56,005 nucleotides of DNA, taken from NCBI GenBank assembly GCA_019187495.1, contig JABAQN010000027.1:1-56005 (forward strand), given 5' to 3'. The translations under genes were made by a program, and so were the position numbers. This DNA comes from Steroidobacteraceae bacterium (GTDB taxonomy: Bacteria > Pseudomonadota > Gammaproteobacteria > Steroidobacterales > Steroidobacteraceae). The notes under the pieces were generated by a model. That model made no database searches. It saw only the letters and a program-made list of their open reading frames with translations, and was not told the origin of the DNA. Position 1 is the stretch's first letter, and each line of letters begins with the position of its first letter. Positions 43,957 through 52,410 of the stretch are shown piece after piece.

Positions 43957-45351
43957 ATGAACCTCAAAGCCTTCAAAGCCTACGACGTCCGCGGCCGCAT
44001 CCCGGATGAAATCAACACCGACCTCGCACGGCGACTCGGGCACGCCTACGCGGCATTCGTGAAGCCGAAGAAGGTCATCGTCGGGCGTGACATCCGCCAC
44101 TCGAGCGAAGAGCTCGTGCGGGCGCTCACCGAGGGTCTGCTCGAAAGCGGGGTCGATGTGTACGACATCGGCCTTTGCGGCACCGAGGGCGTCTATTTCG
44201 CGACCTTCGCAGAGAAGATGGACGGCGGCATCATGGTGACCGCGAGCCACAATCCGCCCGATTACAACGGCATGAAGTTCGTGCGCGAGGGCTCGCGGCC
44301 GATCAGCGGCGACACGGGCCTTTTCGAGATGCGCGACTGGATCGCGGCGCGAACAACCGAACAGCGGGAGCCCGGCACCAGAGTGTTCGGTTATCGGGAG
44401 GGGAAGCGGCAGGCGCTCGCGACCGGGGCGAAGTATCTCGAGCACATACTCGGGTACGTCGACCGCTCGAAGCTGCGCAAGCTCAAGGTGGTCGTGAATG
44501 CCGGCAACGGCGGGGCGGGGTTGATCGTCGATCAGCTCGAGCCGCACCTGCCGTTCGAGTTCGTGAAGCTGAACAATGCGCCCGACGGTTCGTTCCCGAA
44601 CGGCGTGCCGAACCCGATGATCGAGGCGAACCGCGCGCCGACGATCGAGGCGATCCGCAGGCACGGCGCCGACATCGGCCTCGCCTGGGACGGCGATTAC
44701 GACCGCTGCTTTTTCTTCGACGAGCAGGGCACCTTCATCGAGGGCTATTACCTCGTCGGGCTCCTCGCCGAGGTGTTCCTGAAGCGCGAGAAGGGCGGGC
44801 GGATCGTGCACGATCCACGCCTCACCTGGAACACGCTCGACGTCGTCGCGAAAAATGGCGGCAAGGCCGTGCTGTCGAAGTCGGGCCATGCGTTCATCAA
44901 GCAGGTGATGCGCGATGTGGACGGCATCTATGGCGGCGAGATGAGCGCGCACCATTACTTCCGCGACTTCTCCTACTGCGACAGCGGCATGATCCCGTGG
45001 CTCGTGGTGCTTCAGGTGATGTGCGAGTCGGGAAAGACGCTCTCCGAACTGGTCGGCGAGCGCATGCGGCTCTTCCCCGCGAGCGGCGAGATCAACCGCC
45101 GCGTGCCGGATGGCCCGGCGACCATCAAGGCGATCCGGGCGGTCTACGAGCCGAAGGCGAAGTCCGTCGATTTCACCGATGGGCTGTCACTCGAGTTCGA
45201 CCGCTGGCGCATGAACCTGCGCACGTCCAACACCGAGCCGCTGATCCGGCTCAATGTCGAAAGCCGCGGCGATGCGGCGCTGATGCACGCGAAGACGGAA
45301 GAGGTGCTCGCCGAAATGGCGAAGCTCGGCGCAGTCGCGGCGGATCATTGA
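43957..45351 (+). CDS. manB: Phosphomannomutase/phosphoglucomutase
   Basis: A 464-aa alpha-D-phosphohexomutase converting mannose-6-P to mannose-1-P (and possibly glucose-6-P to glucose-1-P). ATG 43957 gives the family N-terminus FKAYDVRGRIPDEIN; the open frame further upstream overlaps the small genes. The active phosphoserine is Ser97 in VTASHNPPDYNGMK. The Mg-binding DGDYDR is at residues 245-250, the sugar loop is GEMSAHHYFRDF and the phosphate-binding motif is RTSNTEPLIRLNVE. It completes the GDP-mannose pathway with manC. Confidence 0.95.
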   Translation: MNLKAFKAYDVRGRIPDEINTDLARRLGHAYAAFVKPKKVIVGRDIRHSSEELVRALTEGLLESGVDVYDIGLCGTEGVYFATFAEKMDGGIMVTASHNPPDYNGMKFVREGSRPISGDTGLFEMRDWIAARTTEQREPGTRVFGYREGKRQALATGAKYLEHILGYVDRSKLRKLKVVVNAGNGGAGLIVDQLEPHLPFEFVKLNNAPDGSFPNGVPNPMIEANRAPTIEAIRRHGADIGLAWDGDYDRCFFFDEQGTFIEGYYLVGLLAEVFLKREKGGRIVHDPRLTWNTLDVVAKNGGKAVLSKSGHAFIKQVMRDVDGIYGGEMSAHHYFRDFSYCDSGMIPWLVVLQVMCESGKTLSELVGERMRLFPASGEINRRVPDGPATIKAIRAVYEPKAKSVDFTDGLSLEFDRWRMNLRTSNTEPLIRLNVESRGDAALMHAKTEEVLAEMAKLGAVAADH

Positions 45352-45381
45352 AAGTGTCAGTGAAACAGGGTAAAGTGATCC

Positions 45382-45400
45382 GCCGTAATTGCTTTACGGC
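45382..45400. promoter_or_regulatory. Inverted repeat, probable operator of AbrB/VapC module
   Basis: Perfect 7-bp arms GCCGTAA and TTACGGC around TTGCT, ending 9 bp before the antitoxin ATG at 45410. The position suits autorepression by an AbrB-type antitoxin. It could also act as a small hairpin over the ribosome site. Confidence 0.5.
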
Positions 45401-45409
45401 TCGCTCGCC

Positions 45410-45637
45410 ATGAAGATTACTGTCACGCTGAGCAGCAAGTACCAGGTCGTGATTCCGCGCGCCGCGCGCGAGGCGATGGGGCTTTCCGCGGGTGACGAAT
45501 TGCTCGTTCTGTGCAAGCCGGATCGCGTCGTGATGATGGCCAAGCCCGCGAGTTTCCGGGCGAAGACGGCGGGTTTGCATCGTGAGATGTGGCGGGGAGC
45601 AGCCGCATACTTGCGGGATGAGCGCGACGACTGGTAG
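45410..45637 (+). CDS. vapB: AbrB/MazE-type antitoxin
   Basis: A 75-aa protein with an AbrB swapped-hairpin domain: ITVTLSSKYQVVIPRAAREA, then GLSAGDELLVLCKPDRVVMM, and a toxin-binding tail with Trp/Tyr residues (REMWRGAAAYLRDERDDW). ATG 45410 gives the canonical N-terminus; an in-frame ATG at 45389 lies in the operator-like repeat. The toxin gene starts 20 bp before this stop. It is the second AbrB-VapC pair in the window, and differs in sequence from that at 36362. Confidence 0.87.
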   Translation: MKITVTLSSKYQVVIPRAAREAMGLSAGDELLVLCKPDRVVMMAKPASFRAKTAGLHREMWRGAAAYLRDERDDW

Positions 45638-46070
45638 TGCGTGGCTGCGCGGCCGAAAGCGCGTCCTCCTCGACACGAGCCTCTGGATCTATCACTTCGA
45701 GGCGCATCCCCGATTCGGCACACCTGCGGATCGGATTCTCGGCGATCTCGAAGCTGGCCGTTTTACGGGAATCGCGTCGGAGCTGATGCTGCTGGAGTTG
45801 ACCGTGCTTCCCCTGCGGCAAGGGCGCCAGGACATTGCGGATGAGTACGAGCTGCTTTTGGCCAGGTTCCCGAATCTCGATCTGGTTCCGGTGAGTCGCG
45901 AGATCCTGCTCGAAGCGGCCGCGTTGCGGGCGGCACACGGGCTACGTACGCCCGACGCCGTCCATCTCGCCACGGCGGTCGTGGCCAACGCATCTGCCAT
46001 TGTCACCAATGATGCCGCGTGGCCCCGGCTGCCGGGGATTCCGCTCCTGATCCTGTCTCAAAACGCGTAG
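45618..46070 (+). CDS. vapC: PIN-domain toxin (VapC)
   Basis: A 150-aa PIN nuclease with Asp in RVLLDTSLWIYHFE, Glu in ASELMLLELTVLPL, Asp in GLRTPDAVHLATAVV and Asp in AIVTNDAAWPRLPGI. ATG 45618 is preceded by a GGG ribosome-like site. It converges on the TonB receptor gene and overlaps its 3' end by 13 bp. The domain is intact. Confidence 0.88.
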   Translation: MSATTGSAWLRGRKRVLLDTSLWIYHFEAHPRFGTPADRILGDLEAGRFTGIASELMLLELTVLPLRQGRQDIADEYELLLARFPNLDLVPVSREILLEAAALRAAHGLRTPDAVHLATAVVANASAIVTNDAAWPRLPGIPLLILSQNA

Positions 46071-48130
46071 CGGATCGTGCCGCGCAGCGTCCTCGGCTCG
46101 GCGGGATGGAAATGCAGGTCCTCGACCGGAGCCGCTTCGCCGGGTAGTTGCGATTCGTAGAAATAGGCGATGTCGTTCACGCGCCGGTCGAAGGCGTTGA
46201 ACAGCTGCAACGTGATGTGCCACCGCTCGCCGAACCGTCGGCCGGCCTCGAGGTTCACGAGCGTCGAGTCGGGTGCGCGTACGCTGTTGTCCTCGAGCGG
46301 CGCGGCGGCGCCGAGATGGCGCAGGCGTGCGCCGCCGAACCAGCCCGAGGCGGTTTGCAGCGTGATGCCGATGGATGCCACCTGGTCGATCGCACCCGGG
46401 ATGCGCCGGCCGACCGTGCCCGGGTCGCGGAAGCGCGCCTTCGAGGCAGCGTAGTCCGCGTCGATGATCATCCAGTCACAGGGGCGCGCGTAGAGGCCGA
46501 GTTCGATGCCTTCGCGGCGGCTCGGGCGCGTGGCCTCGGTCGTGCCGCCGTCGCCGATGAACAGCAGTTCCGAGTCGAGGTCGAGCCGCCACAGCGCGAT
46601 CGACAGTTGCGCACGCGGCAGGAAGGCGGTGCGCAGCCCGATCTCCGAGCCTTGGGCGCGGGCGAGCGGCGTGACGCGATCGACCGGCGTGATGCCGTCG
46701 CTCGGGTCGACGGTGATCGCCGCGCCACGGACGTCGTTGCTGTGAAAGCCGCGGCCGGCGGCGAGGAAGAACTCGGTCTCGCGCCACGGTCCGAGCGCGA
46801 TCGAGACCTTGGGGCTCACGAGCGAGTCGTGGCCCGCGCCGGAGTTCGCGGCGCGGTCGCTTGCGACATCAAAGCCGAGGCGATCGGCGCGCAGCCCGAG
46901 TTCGCTGCGCAGCCACGGGGTCCAGGCCGTCGAGAACGCGGTCCATGCGCTCGCGAGCTGCTGCTCGACGCGATCTTCGCGGATCGTCGTGTGTCGCTCG
47001 CGATTCGTGGTGAGGTAGAGCCCGACGGGTGCGATGTCATCGACGCGCAGGTCCGCGCCGATGCGCCAGACGCTGCCGCCGGCGCCGAAGGCGATCGGCT
47101 GCGACCAGGTGAGTGCGCCGCCGTACACGCCGCGGTCGTCACGCTGTTCGAACTGGTCGCCGTGCTCCGCGTCGAGCGCGTAGGTGAAGTTCGAGTAGAG
47201 CCGCAGCGCGTAGTCGAGCGCGTAGGCGCTGAAGTCGAGGCGCGCTGTGCCGAAGCTGTGGTGCCCGGTCGCCGACAGTGAGTAGCGGTGCGATTCACCG
47301 CCCGAAGACGGATCGATGAAACCGTAGCGATCGATCAGGCCGCTCTCGACGGCGCGCAGCGGGATCTGGTCGGTCGCGGTCCAGTCGCTCTCGTACGCCA
47401 TGAAGTCGATCACGAGCGAGGAAGACTCGCCCCCGCGCGACCAGCGCAGCAGCGCATTGCGCTTGTCGAGGTCCTCGGGGAGCACCCACGGGCCGTCGGT
47501 GCGGTCGTATTCGAGTGCCCCGAGCAGCGAGCCGCCGCCGAGCTCCATGGAGCCTGCCGTGACGGCGCGCGTGTAACCGTGCTCGCCGAAGCCGAGCGCG
47601 ACGAACGGCCGCACTTCGTCGACATAGTGCAGGTCGGCGGCGCCGACCGCCGAGAAGTTGCCGAGGTCGGCGTACCAGGTGCCCTTGCGGTACACGACAC
47701 GCTCGACGAGCTCCGGGATCACGAAGTTCACGTCCATGTAGCCCTGGCCGTGGCCGTGCGTCGGCATGTTGGCGGGCATGCCTTCGACGCGCGTCGTGAA
47801 GTCGGTGCCGTGATCGAGGTTGAAGCCGCGCAGGAAGTACTGGTTCGCCTTGCCGTCGCCGGTGTGCTGCGTGACGATCAGGCCGGGCACGGTCTCGAGC
47901 AGCTCGCCGACGCGCAGCAGCGGGCGATGTTCGAGCTGCTCGCCGAGCACCGTGCCCTCGCTCGCCGCGCGCGGCGCGCCTGCGAGCGGCAGGCGGTTCG
48001 CGCGCACCACCACTTCCTCGAGATCCGCGCCCGTCAGGCCCCCCGCGTGCACGGCGCCCATGTGCAGGGCGCCCGCGCCGCCGAGCAGGCACAGGGCGGC
48101 CCGCAGCAGCCTTGCGGCGGCTCGCCTCAA
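46058..48130 (-). CDS. TonB-dependent outer-membrane receptor, probably for nickel
   Basis: A 690-aa receptor. I start it at TTG 48130, overlapping the permease stop (TTGA); it then has a signal peptide (LLRAALCLLGGAGALHMGAVHAG). The plug domain includes EEVVVRANRLPLAG, VGELLETVPGLIVTQHTGDG and YFLRGFNLDHGTDFTTRVEG. The barrel ends in a C-terminal Phe (TIRYAF), as expected for assembly in the outer membrane. A His-rich patch MPANMPTHGHGQGYMD could bind metal. Its operon with nikR and a NiCoT permease indicates nickel as the substrate, by context rather than direct evidence. Confidence 0.9.
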   Translation of the reverse strand: MRRAAARLLRAALCLLGGAGALHMGAVHAGGLTGADLEEVVVRANRLPLAGAPRAASEGTVLGEQLEHRPLLRVGELLETVPGLIVTQHTGDGKANQYFLRGFNLDHGTDFTTRVEGMPANMPTHGHGQGYMDVNFVIPELVERVVYRKGTWYADLGNFSAVGAADLHYVDEVRPFVALGFGEHGYTRAVTAGSMELGGGSLLGALEYDRTDGPWVLPEDLDKRNALLRWSRGGESSSLVIDFMAYESDWTATDQIPLRAVESGLIDRYGFIDPSSGGESHRYSLSATGHHSFGTARLDFSAYALDYALRLYSNFTYALDAEHGDQFEQRDDRGVYGGALTWSQPIAFGAGGSVWRIGADLRVDDIAPVGLYLTTNRERHTTIREDRVEQQLASAWTAFSTAWTPWLRSELGLRADRLGFDVASDRAANSGAGHDSLVSPKVSIALGPWRETEFFLAAGRGFHSNDVRGAAITVDPSDGITPVDRVTPLARAQGSEIGLRTAFLPRAQLSIALWRLDLDSELLFIGDGGTTEATRPSRREGIELGLYARPCDWMIIDADYAASKARFRDPGTVGRRIPGAIDQVASIGITLQTASGWFGGARLRHLGAAAPLEDNSVRAPDSTLVNLEAGRRFGERWHITLQLFNAFDRRVNDIAYFYESQLPGEAAPVEDLHFHPAEPRTLRGTIRYAF

Positions 48131-48960
48131 GACGCTTGTTCTGCGCCGAGCCGCGGTGTCGCGCTGCGTCGCGCGGCCGCGCGGCCCCACAGGAAGCCGC
48201 CGAGGACAATCGCGACGACGACCGCGCCGAACGCGAGCTCCTTGCCTTCCGCCCAAGTGTCGATCCGCGGCAGCAGCAGCTTCGCCGCGCTGAACGCCGC
48301 GACGAGGAGGCTCACCGAGCCGACCGCGAGACCCATCACTCGCGAGGCGATGCGCGCGGTCTCGTCCGCCCGCACGATGAGCCGCGAGATCCACAGGCCG
48401 TTGACGCCGTCCGTCACCATCATGCCGAGCATGAAGAGGAGGCCGAGCGTCACGGCGTAGGGTGCCCCGCCGTACTGGCTTGATGCGAGCGCGAAGAACG
48501 CCGCCTGGCTGATGGTGTCGAACGACAGCGCGAAGAGGGCGCCGACCAGGGTGACGACGAGCGGATTCTTTGCGCGGCCGAGTGCGCCGAGGAAGCGACC
48601 CTTGACGCCGACCGGGGCCACGATTTCATCGGGCGCCGCGCGCCATACCGCGCGCAGGTTGAGCACGCCGAGCAGCGTCAGGAAGAAGATCGAGATCGCA
48701 ACGCCCGCGAGGTCGAGCCACGCGGGTGTCTGCCAGCGCGCGACCGCGGCACTCACGAGCAACGCGATCGCGACGACGACCACGCCGTGGCCCAGCGAGA
48801 ACAGCGCGCCGCAGTAGCGGGCGAAAATGCGGCCGGCGCGCGTGTTGACCCGCGTCAGGCCGTCGATCGTGGCGAGGTGGTCGGCGTCGAAGCCGTGCTT
48901 CAGGCCGAGGAGGAAAGCGACGGTCGCGAGGCCGCCGAATGACGCGGGCAGGTGTTCCAT
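48127..48960 (-). CDS. nixA: NiCoT family nickel/cobalt permease
   Basis: A 277-aa inner-membrane transporter with about eight helices. The diagnostic HX4DH motif is in LKHGFDADHLATIDG, followed by SLGHGVVVVAIALLV and LFALSFDTISQAAFFAL, where many family members have an LGFDTATE-type motif. I use ATG 48960, not the in-frame start at 49014, because the NikR-box-like palindrome and promoter region (48971-48997) would otherwise lie inside the coding part. It imports Ni2+ (or Co2+). The downstream TonB receptor overlaps by 4 bp. Confidence 0.92.
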   Translation of the reverse strand: MEHLPASFGGLATVAFLLGLKHGFDADHLATIDGLTRVNTRAGRIFARYCGALFSLGHGVVVVAIALLVSAAVARWQTPAWLDLAGVAISIFFLTLLGVLNLRAVWRAAPDEIVAPVGVKGRFLGALGRAKNPLVVTLVGALFALSFDTISQAAFFALASSQYGGAPYAVTLGLLFMLGMMVTDGVNGLWISRLIVRADETARIASRVMGLAVGSVSLLVAAFSAAKLLLPRIDTWAEGKELAFGAVVVAIVLGGFLWGRAAARRSATPRLGAEQAS

Positions 48961-48970
48961 GCCGGCCCGA

Positions 48971-48997
48971 GTATGACGATTCGACAAATCGTCATAC
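48971..48997. promoter_or_regulatory. NikR-box-like operator
   Basis: Inverted repeat with perfect 11-bp arms, GTATGACGATT and AATCGTCATAC, around CGACA. The outer half-sites GTATGA and TCATAC are those of the E. coli NikR operator, here 15 bp apart rather than 16. It lies between the nikR stop (49011) and the permease ATG (48960). NikR with nickel would therefore repress permease and receptor transcription from a promoter in this gap. Confidence 0.85.
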
Positions 48998-48999
48998 AA

Positions 49000-49012
49000 G
49001 ACCGCTGCGGTC
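49000..49012. repeat. Second short palindrome next to the NikR box
   Basis: GACCGC and GCGGTC with one central base, overlapping the end of nikR and 2 bp from the NikR-box-like site. It may be part of the promoter or chance in GC-rich DNA. Confidence 0.25.
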
Positions 49013-49469
49013 AATACTTAGGCTTCATGTGGCGGTGGCTGTGTCCGCCGTGCGCGTGGTGCTCGGCGTGCTCGACTGCGACGAGGTTGAGATTGCCGTG
49101 GCGCACGCCGGGCTCGGCGGTGAGGCTCGCGGCGAGCGCACGCACGGACTTCACCGGGCCCTGCAGCACCGCGCTCTCGAGGCAGTTTTCGTGGTCGAGG
49201 TGCACGTGCATGGTCGCGACCACGAGGTCGTGGTGCGCATGCTGGCGTTCGGCGAGGCGCTCCGCGAGGTCGCGCGCATGGTGGTTGTAAACGTAGGAAA
49301 GGCTCGCGACGCAGTGCCCGCGCGGCCCCTGGTCGAGTGCCTCACGGTCGAGACGCCTGCGGATGAGATCCCGCACGGCCTCGCTGCGGTTCTCGTAGCC
49401 CTGCTGCGCGATGAGCCGGTCGAAGGCCCGGGCGAGTTCGTCGTCGAGCGAAATGGTGACGCGTTGCAT
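49011..49469 (-). CDS. nikR: Nickel-responsive transcriptional regulator
   Basis: A 152-aa ribbon-helix-helix repressor. DNA-binding N-terminus: QRVTISLDDELARAFDRLIA and NRSEAVRDLIRRRL. The ACT-type nickel domain has HVHLDHENCLE with ligands His88, His90 and Cys96, and His77 in ERQHAHHD, one residue offset from E. coli His87, His89, Cys95 and His76. A His-rich tail (AEHHAHGGHSHRHMKPKY) extends past the usual end and may hold extra metal. It is first in the nikR-permease-receptor unit and 30 bp from the divergent VanZ-like gene. Confidence 0.94.
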   Translation of the reverse strand: MQRVTISLDDELARAFDRLIAQQGYENRSEAVRDLIRRRLDREALDQGPRGHCVASLSYVYNHHARDLAERLAERQHAHHDLVVATMHVHLDHENCLESAVLQGPVKSVRALAASLTAEPGVRHGNLNLVAVEHAEHHAHGGHSHRHMKPKY

Positions 49470-49499
49470 GGGCGGAGTTTATTGCATACTTGACGCCCC

Positions 49500-50396
49500 A
49501 TGCGCGCCGCCGCTGTCTGCGCCATCGCCTTCCTTCTCGCCCTCGTCGTCGCGCCCCCGGTGCTCGAGGCGAGCGTGCTGCTCGCCGCGTTGCACGACGC
49601 GGCGCACGTGCTCGTCTTCGCGGTGATCGGGGCGCTGCTCTGCATGCTCGCCGAACCGCGACGCGCGGGCTTCCTGGCGCTGTTGGGACTGGTCGCGCTT
49701 TTCGCGGTCGGTACCGAGCTTGCACAACCGTATTTCGCGGGAGCGGGATCCTTCGAGGTGGCCTCGCCGGGCGATGTCGCGCGCGACCTGCTTGGCGCGG
49801 TGATCGGCGGACTCGCCTGGGTTGCGGTCCATCGCCGTCGGCGGCGTTTCTTCGTGGCGGCCCTCGCGCTCCTTGTCGCGGGGCTTGCGCCCCTCGCGTT
49901 CGTCGGCTGGGCCTGTGCGCAGCGTTTCCTGCATCCTGCAATCATCTGGGAGGCGGACCGCGTCACCTGGCGTGTTTTCCTCGACCGCGTCACCGCAGGC
50001 ACCTTGATCCGCCTGCCGGGCTCGCCGTATGCCCGCTTCACCGCGAGTGGGGATTCCTATGCCGGCATGGCGATCGACGAGCCGCCGCCGGATTGGCGGG
50101 GCTACGAAACCTTCGTCGTCCAGCTCGCAAATCCTGGCCGCGTGCCCATCGCCCTGAACGTGCGCATCGATGACCTGCCGCGCGATACGGAATACGAGGA
50201 CCGTTTCAACCGGGAACGCACCCTCGCGCCCGGGGCGGTATTGCAGTGGCGCATCCCGCTGGCGGACATCGAACGCGGCCCGCAGGACCGCGCGCTCGAT
50301 CTGTCGCACATCACGCGCGTGGTCATCTTCCTGTCCCCGGGCTCGCGCGGGGCATCGTTCGATATCGGGAGCGTGCGCCTCGAGCGCGCGCCCTGA
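49500..50396 (+). CDS. VanZ-like membrane protein with C-terminal extracytoplasmic domain
   Basis: A 298-aa protein. The first 135 residues hold four hydrophobic segments with [34 protein letters not shown] and [17 protein letters not shown], the pattern of VanZ/YfiM-like families. The C-terminal 150 residues form a beta-rich domain ([53 protein letters not shown]), like carbohydrate-binding jelly rolls fused to VanZ domains. The function is unknown. TerC follows 14 bp later in the same direction. Confidence 0.78.
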   Translation: MRAAAVCAIAFLLALVVAPPVLEASVLLAALHDAAHVLVFAVIGALLCMLAEPRRAGFLALLGLVALFAVGTELAQPYFAGAGSFEVASPGDVARDLLGAVIGGLAWVAVHRRRRRFFVAALALLVAGLAPLAFVGWACAQRFLHPAIIWEADRVTWRVFLDRVTAGTLIRLPGSPYARFTASGDSYAGMAIDEPPPDWRGYETFVVQLANPGRVPIALNVRIDDLPRDTEYEDRFNRERTLAPGAVLQWRIPLADIERGPQDRALDLSHITRVVIFLSPGSRGASFDIGSVRLERAP

Positions 50397-50410
50397 TAGG
50401 CTACGCGCCC

Positions 50411-51202
50411 ATGGATTCGTTCCTCGCGCTGATGTCCGAACCCGCCGCCTGGGCGGCGCTCGCCACCCTGATTGCCATGGAGGTGGTGCTCGGGATCGAC
50501 AACCTGATTTTCATTTCGATCCTGACCAACAAGCTGCCGGAGGAGCACCGCAGCCCGGCACGGCGCATCGGCATCGCGCTCGCGCTGATCCTGCGCCTCG
50601 CACTGCTCGGCACGATCGCGATCATCGTGCGGCTCACGACGCCGCTCTTCGAGGCGTTCGGCCACGGCTTCTCGTGGCGCGACCTGATCCTGATCGCCGG
50701 AGGACTTTTCCTCGTTTGGAAGTCGACGACCGAGATCCACCAGAGCGTCGATCCGGATGCCGCGCCGCACGTGCTGGTCGGCAAGCAGGCCGCGATCGGT
50801 TTCTCATCCGCCATTGCGCAGATCCTGGTGCTCGACATCGTGTTTTCGCTCGACAGCATCATCACGGCCGTCGGCATGACCGAGCACATCCCGATCATGG
50901 TGATCGCGGTGATCGTCGCGGTGGCCACCATGCTGCTCGCGGCCGATCCGCTCGCGAAATTCATCCACGCGAACCCGACGATCGTGATGCTCGCGCTCGG
51001 CTTCCTGCTGATGATCGGCACCACACTGATCGCGGACGGCTTCGGCGCGCACGTTCCGCGCGGCTACGTGTACGCGGCGATGGCCTTCTCGGCGCTCGTC
51101 GAGGGGCTCAACATGCTCGCGCGCCGTGCACAGCGCCGGCGTCTCGAGCACCACGCGCAGGCTGCAGGCGCCGGTCAGGCCCCGCGCCAGACGAGCAGCT
51201 GA
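50411..51202 (+). CDS. TerC family integral membrane protein
   Basis: A 263-aa polytopic protein of the TerC/YgdQ family: [20 protein letters not shown] (with the conserved acidic VLGIDN), [11 protein letters not shown] and [20 protein letters not shown], the repeated inverted-topology motif. About seven helices. TerC-family proteins export manganese, or load metals or calcium, into exported proteins. ATG 50411 starts the first helix and follows a stop by 14 bp; the frame is open upstream, but that part overlaps the VanZ-like gene. Its 3' end overlaps the convergent DUF938 gene by 28 bp. Confidence 0.88.
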   Translation: MDSFLALMSEPAAWAALATLIAMEVVLGIDNLIFISILTNKLPEEHRSPARRIGIALALILRLALLGTIAIIVRLTTPLFEAFGHGFSWRDLILIAGGLFLVWKSTTEIHQSVDPDAAPHVLVGKQAAIGFSSAIAQILVLDIVFSLDSIITAVGMTEHIPIMVIAVIVAVATMLLAADPLAKFIHANPTIVMLALGFLLMIGTTLIADGFGAHVPRGYVYAAMAFSALVEGLNMLARRAQRRRLEHHAQAAGAGQAPRQTSS

Positions 51203-51837
51203 TTGTTCGCCGGCATGGCGTGATCGGCGGCCAGCGTGAGGCCGGCGGCGCGCGCGAGCGCATCGACGGCCTCGAAATCGCGGATGCCGCTCGCGGGATC
51301 GCGGGCGCGCAGCGAGGCGTCGAATGCGGCATTGCTCGGCGTCGTGAACTCGCCGCGATACCTGAACGGGCCGTAGACCGCGAGCACGCACCGCGTCGGC
51401 GGTCCGGCTGCGGCGAACAGGCGGCCGACGCCATCGAAGAACGCCTGCACTGCGTGCCAGGCCATGATGTGCAGTGTATTGGCGGAAAAGACCGCATCGA
51501 CGGGCGGGATCGAATCGTTCGCCGGCACGCGCCACGGGCTCGACGTCACATCGAGCTCGATCGGTGCGGGAAGCCCGCCTGCACTGTCCCGCGCGATCCG
51601 CGCACGCAATCCCGGCAGCCACTCGGCGCGATCGGAAGCCTGCCAGAGGAGGTGGGGCAGGGCCGGCGCGAAATACACCGCATGCTGGCCGGTGCCGCTG
51701 CCGATCTCGAGCACATGGCGCGATTGCGCCAGCGCCGGGCGGAGCACCTCGAGGATCGGCTGCTTGTTGCGTTCGCAAGCGGGCGAATCGGCGGTAGGAT
51801 GCACGGCAGCGAACTCAGGGGGAAATCGCGATGACAT
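51175..51837 (-). CDS. DUF938 SAM-dependent methyltransferase-like protein
   Basis: A 220-aa protein of DUF938: [39 protein letters not shown] (SAM motif I), [20 protein letters not shown] and [23 protein letters not shown] 51837 puts its start inside the divergent nnrU-like gene; a GTG at 51804 leaves a 26-bp gap between the two genes and is closer to the family N-terminus. The substrate of DUF938 proteins is not established. Confidence 0.86.
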   Translation of the reverse strand: MSSRFPPEFAAVHPTADSPACERNKQPILEVLRPALAQSRHVLEIGSGTGQHAVYFAPALPHLLWQASDRAEWLPGLRARIARDSAGGLPAPIELDVTSSPWRVPANDSIPPVDAVFSANTLHIMAWHAVQAFFDGVGRLFAAAGPPTRCVLAVYGPFRYRGEFTTPSNAAFDASLRARDPASGIRDFEAVDALARAAGLTLAADHAMPANNQLLVWRGA

Positions 51838-52403
51838 GGCTCGTGCTCGGCTTGGTCCTGTTTCTTGGCATTCACTCCGTCTCGATTTTCTCGCCGGCGG
51901 GACGCGACCGTCTCGCGGTGAGCGTCGGCCCGATGGGCTGGCGGGCACTGTACTCGATCCTTTCGATCGCAGGCTTCGTGCTCGTGATCTGGGGATTCGG
52001 CGTGGCGCGCCAGCAGCCGACACTGCTCTACCAGCCGCAGCCCTGGATGCGCCAGCTCGCCGGCGTGCTGATGCTGCCCGTGTTCCCGCTGCTGTTTGCC
52101 GCCTACCTGCCGGGCCGCATCAAGATGGCCATGAAGCACCCGATGCTGGTCGCGGTGAAACTGTGGGCGTTTGCGCACCTGCTCGCCAATGGCACGCTCG
52201 CCGATGTGGTGCTGTTCGGCAGCTTCCTCGCGTGGGCCGTGTTCGACCGCATCTCGTTCAAGTCACGCACCCAGCGCGCGATTCCCTCGGCGCCGGCGAG
52301 CCGCTGGAACGACCTGATTGCGGTGGTGCTGGGACTCGGCGTGTACGTGCTGTTCGTCAGCGTGCTGCACACGAAATGGATCGGGGTGCCGGTGATGCCG
52401 TGA
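51831..52403 (+). CDS. NnrU family membrane protein
   Basis: A 190-aa membrane protein with about five to six helices: LVLGLVLFLGIHSVSIFSP at the start, LPVFPLLFAAYLPGRIKMAM, HPMLVAVKLWAFAHLLANG and the conserved RISFKSRTQRAIPSA loop. NnrU proteins were first linked to denitrification and resemble isoprenoid-type enzymes (NnrU/MmsA-like methyltransferase group); the role here is unknown. A strong AGGGGG ribosome site supports ATG 51831. It ends 7 bp from the convergent CHAT gene. Confidence 0.9.
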   Translation: MTWLVLGLVLFLGIHSVSIFSPAGRDRLAVSVGPMGWRALYSILSIAGFVLVIWGFGVARQQPTLLYQPQPWMRQLAGVLMLPVFPLLFAAYLPGRIKMAMKHPMLVAVKLWAFAHLLANGTLADVVLFGSFLAWAVFDRISFKSRTQRAIPSAPASRWNDLIAVVLGLGVYVLFVSVLHTKWIGVPVMP

Positions 52404-52410
52404 GGCACGC

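Noticed and set aside
46148..48460. Long plus-strand frames opposite the TonB receptor
   Set aside because: Shadows of the receptor; the minus-strand frame carries the signal peptide, plug and C-terminal Phe.
48961..49014. In-frame upstream start for the NiCoT permease at 49014
   Set aside because: It would put the NikR-box-like palindrome inside the coding region and add a non-family N-terminus.
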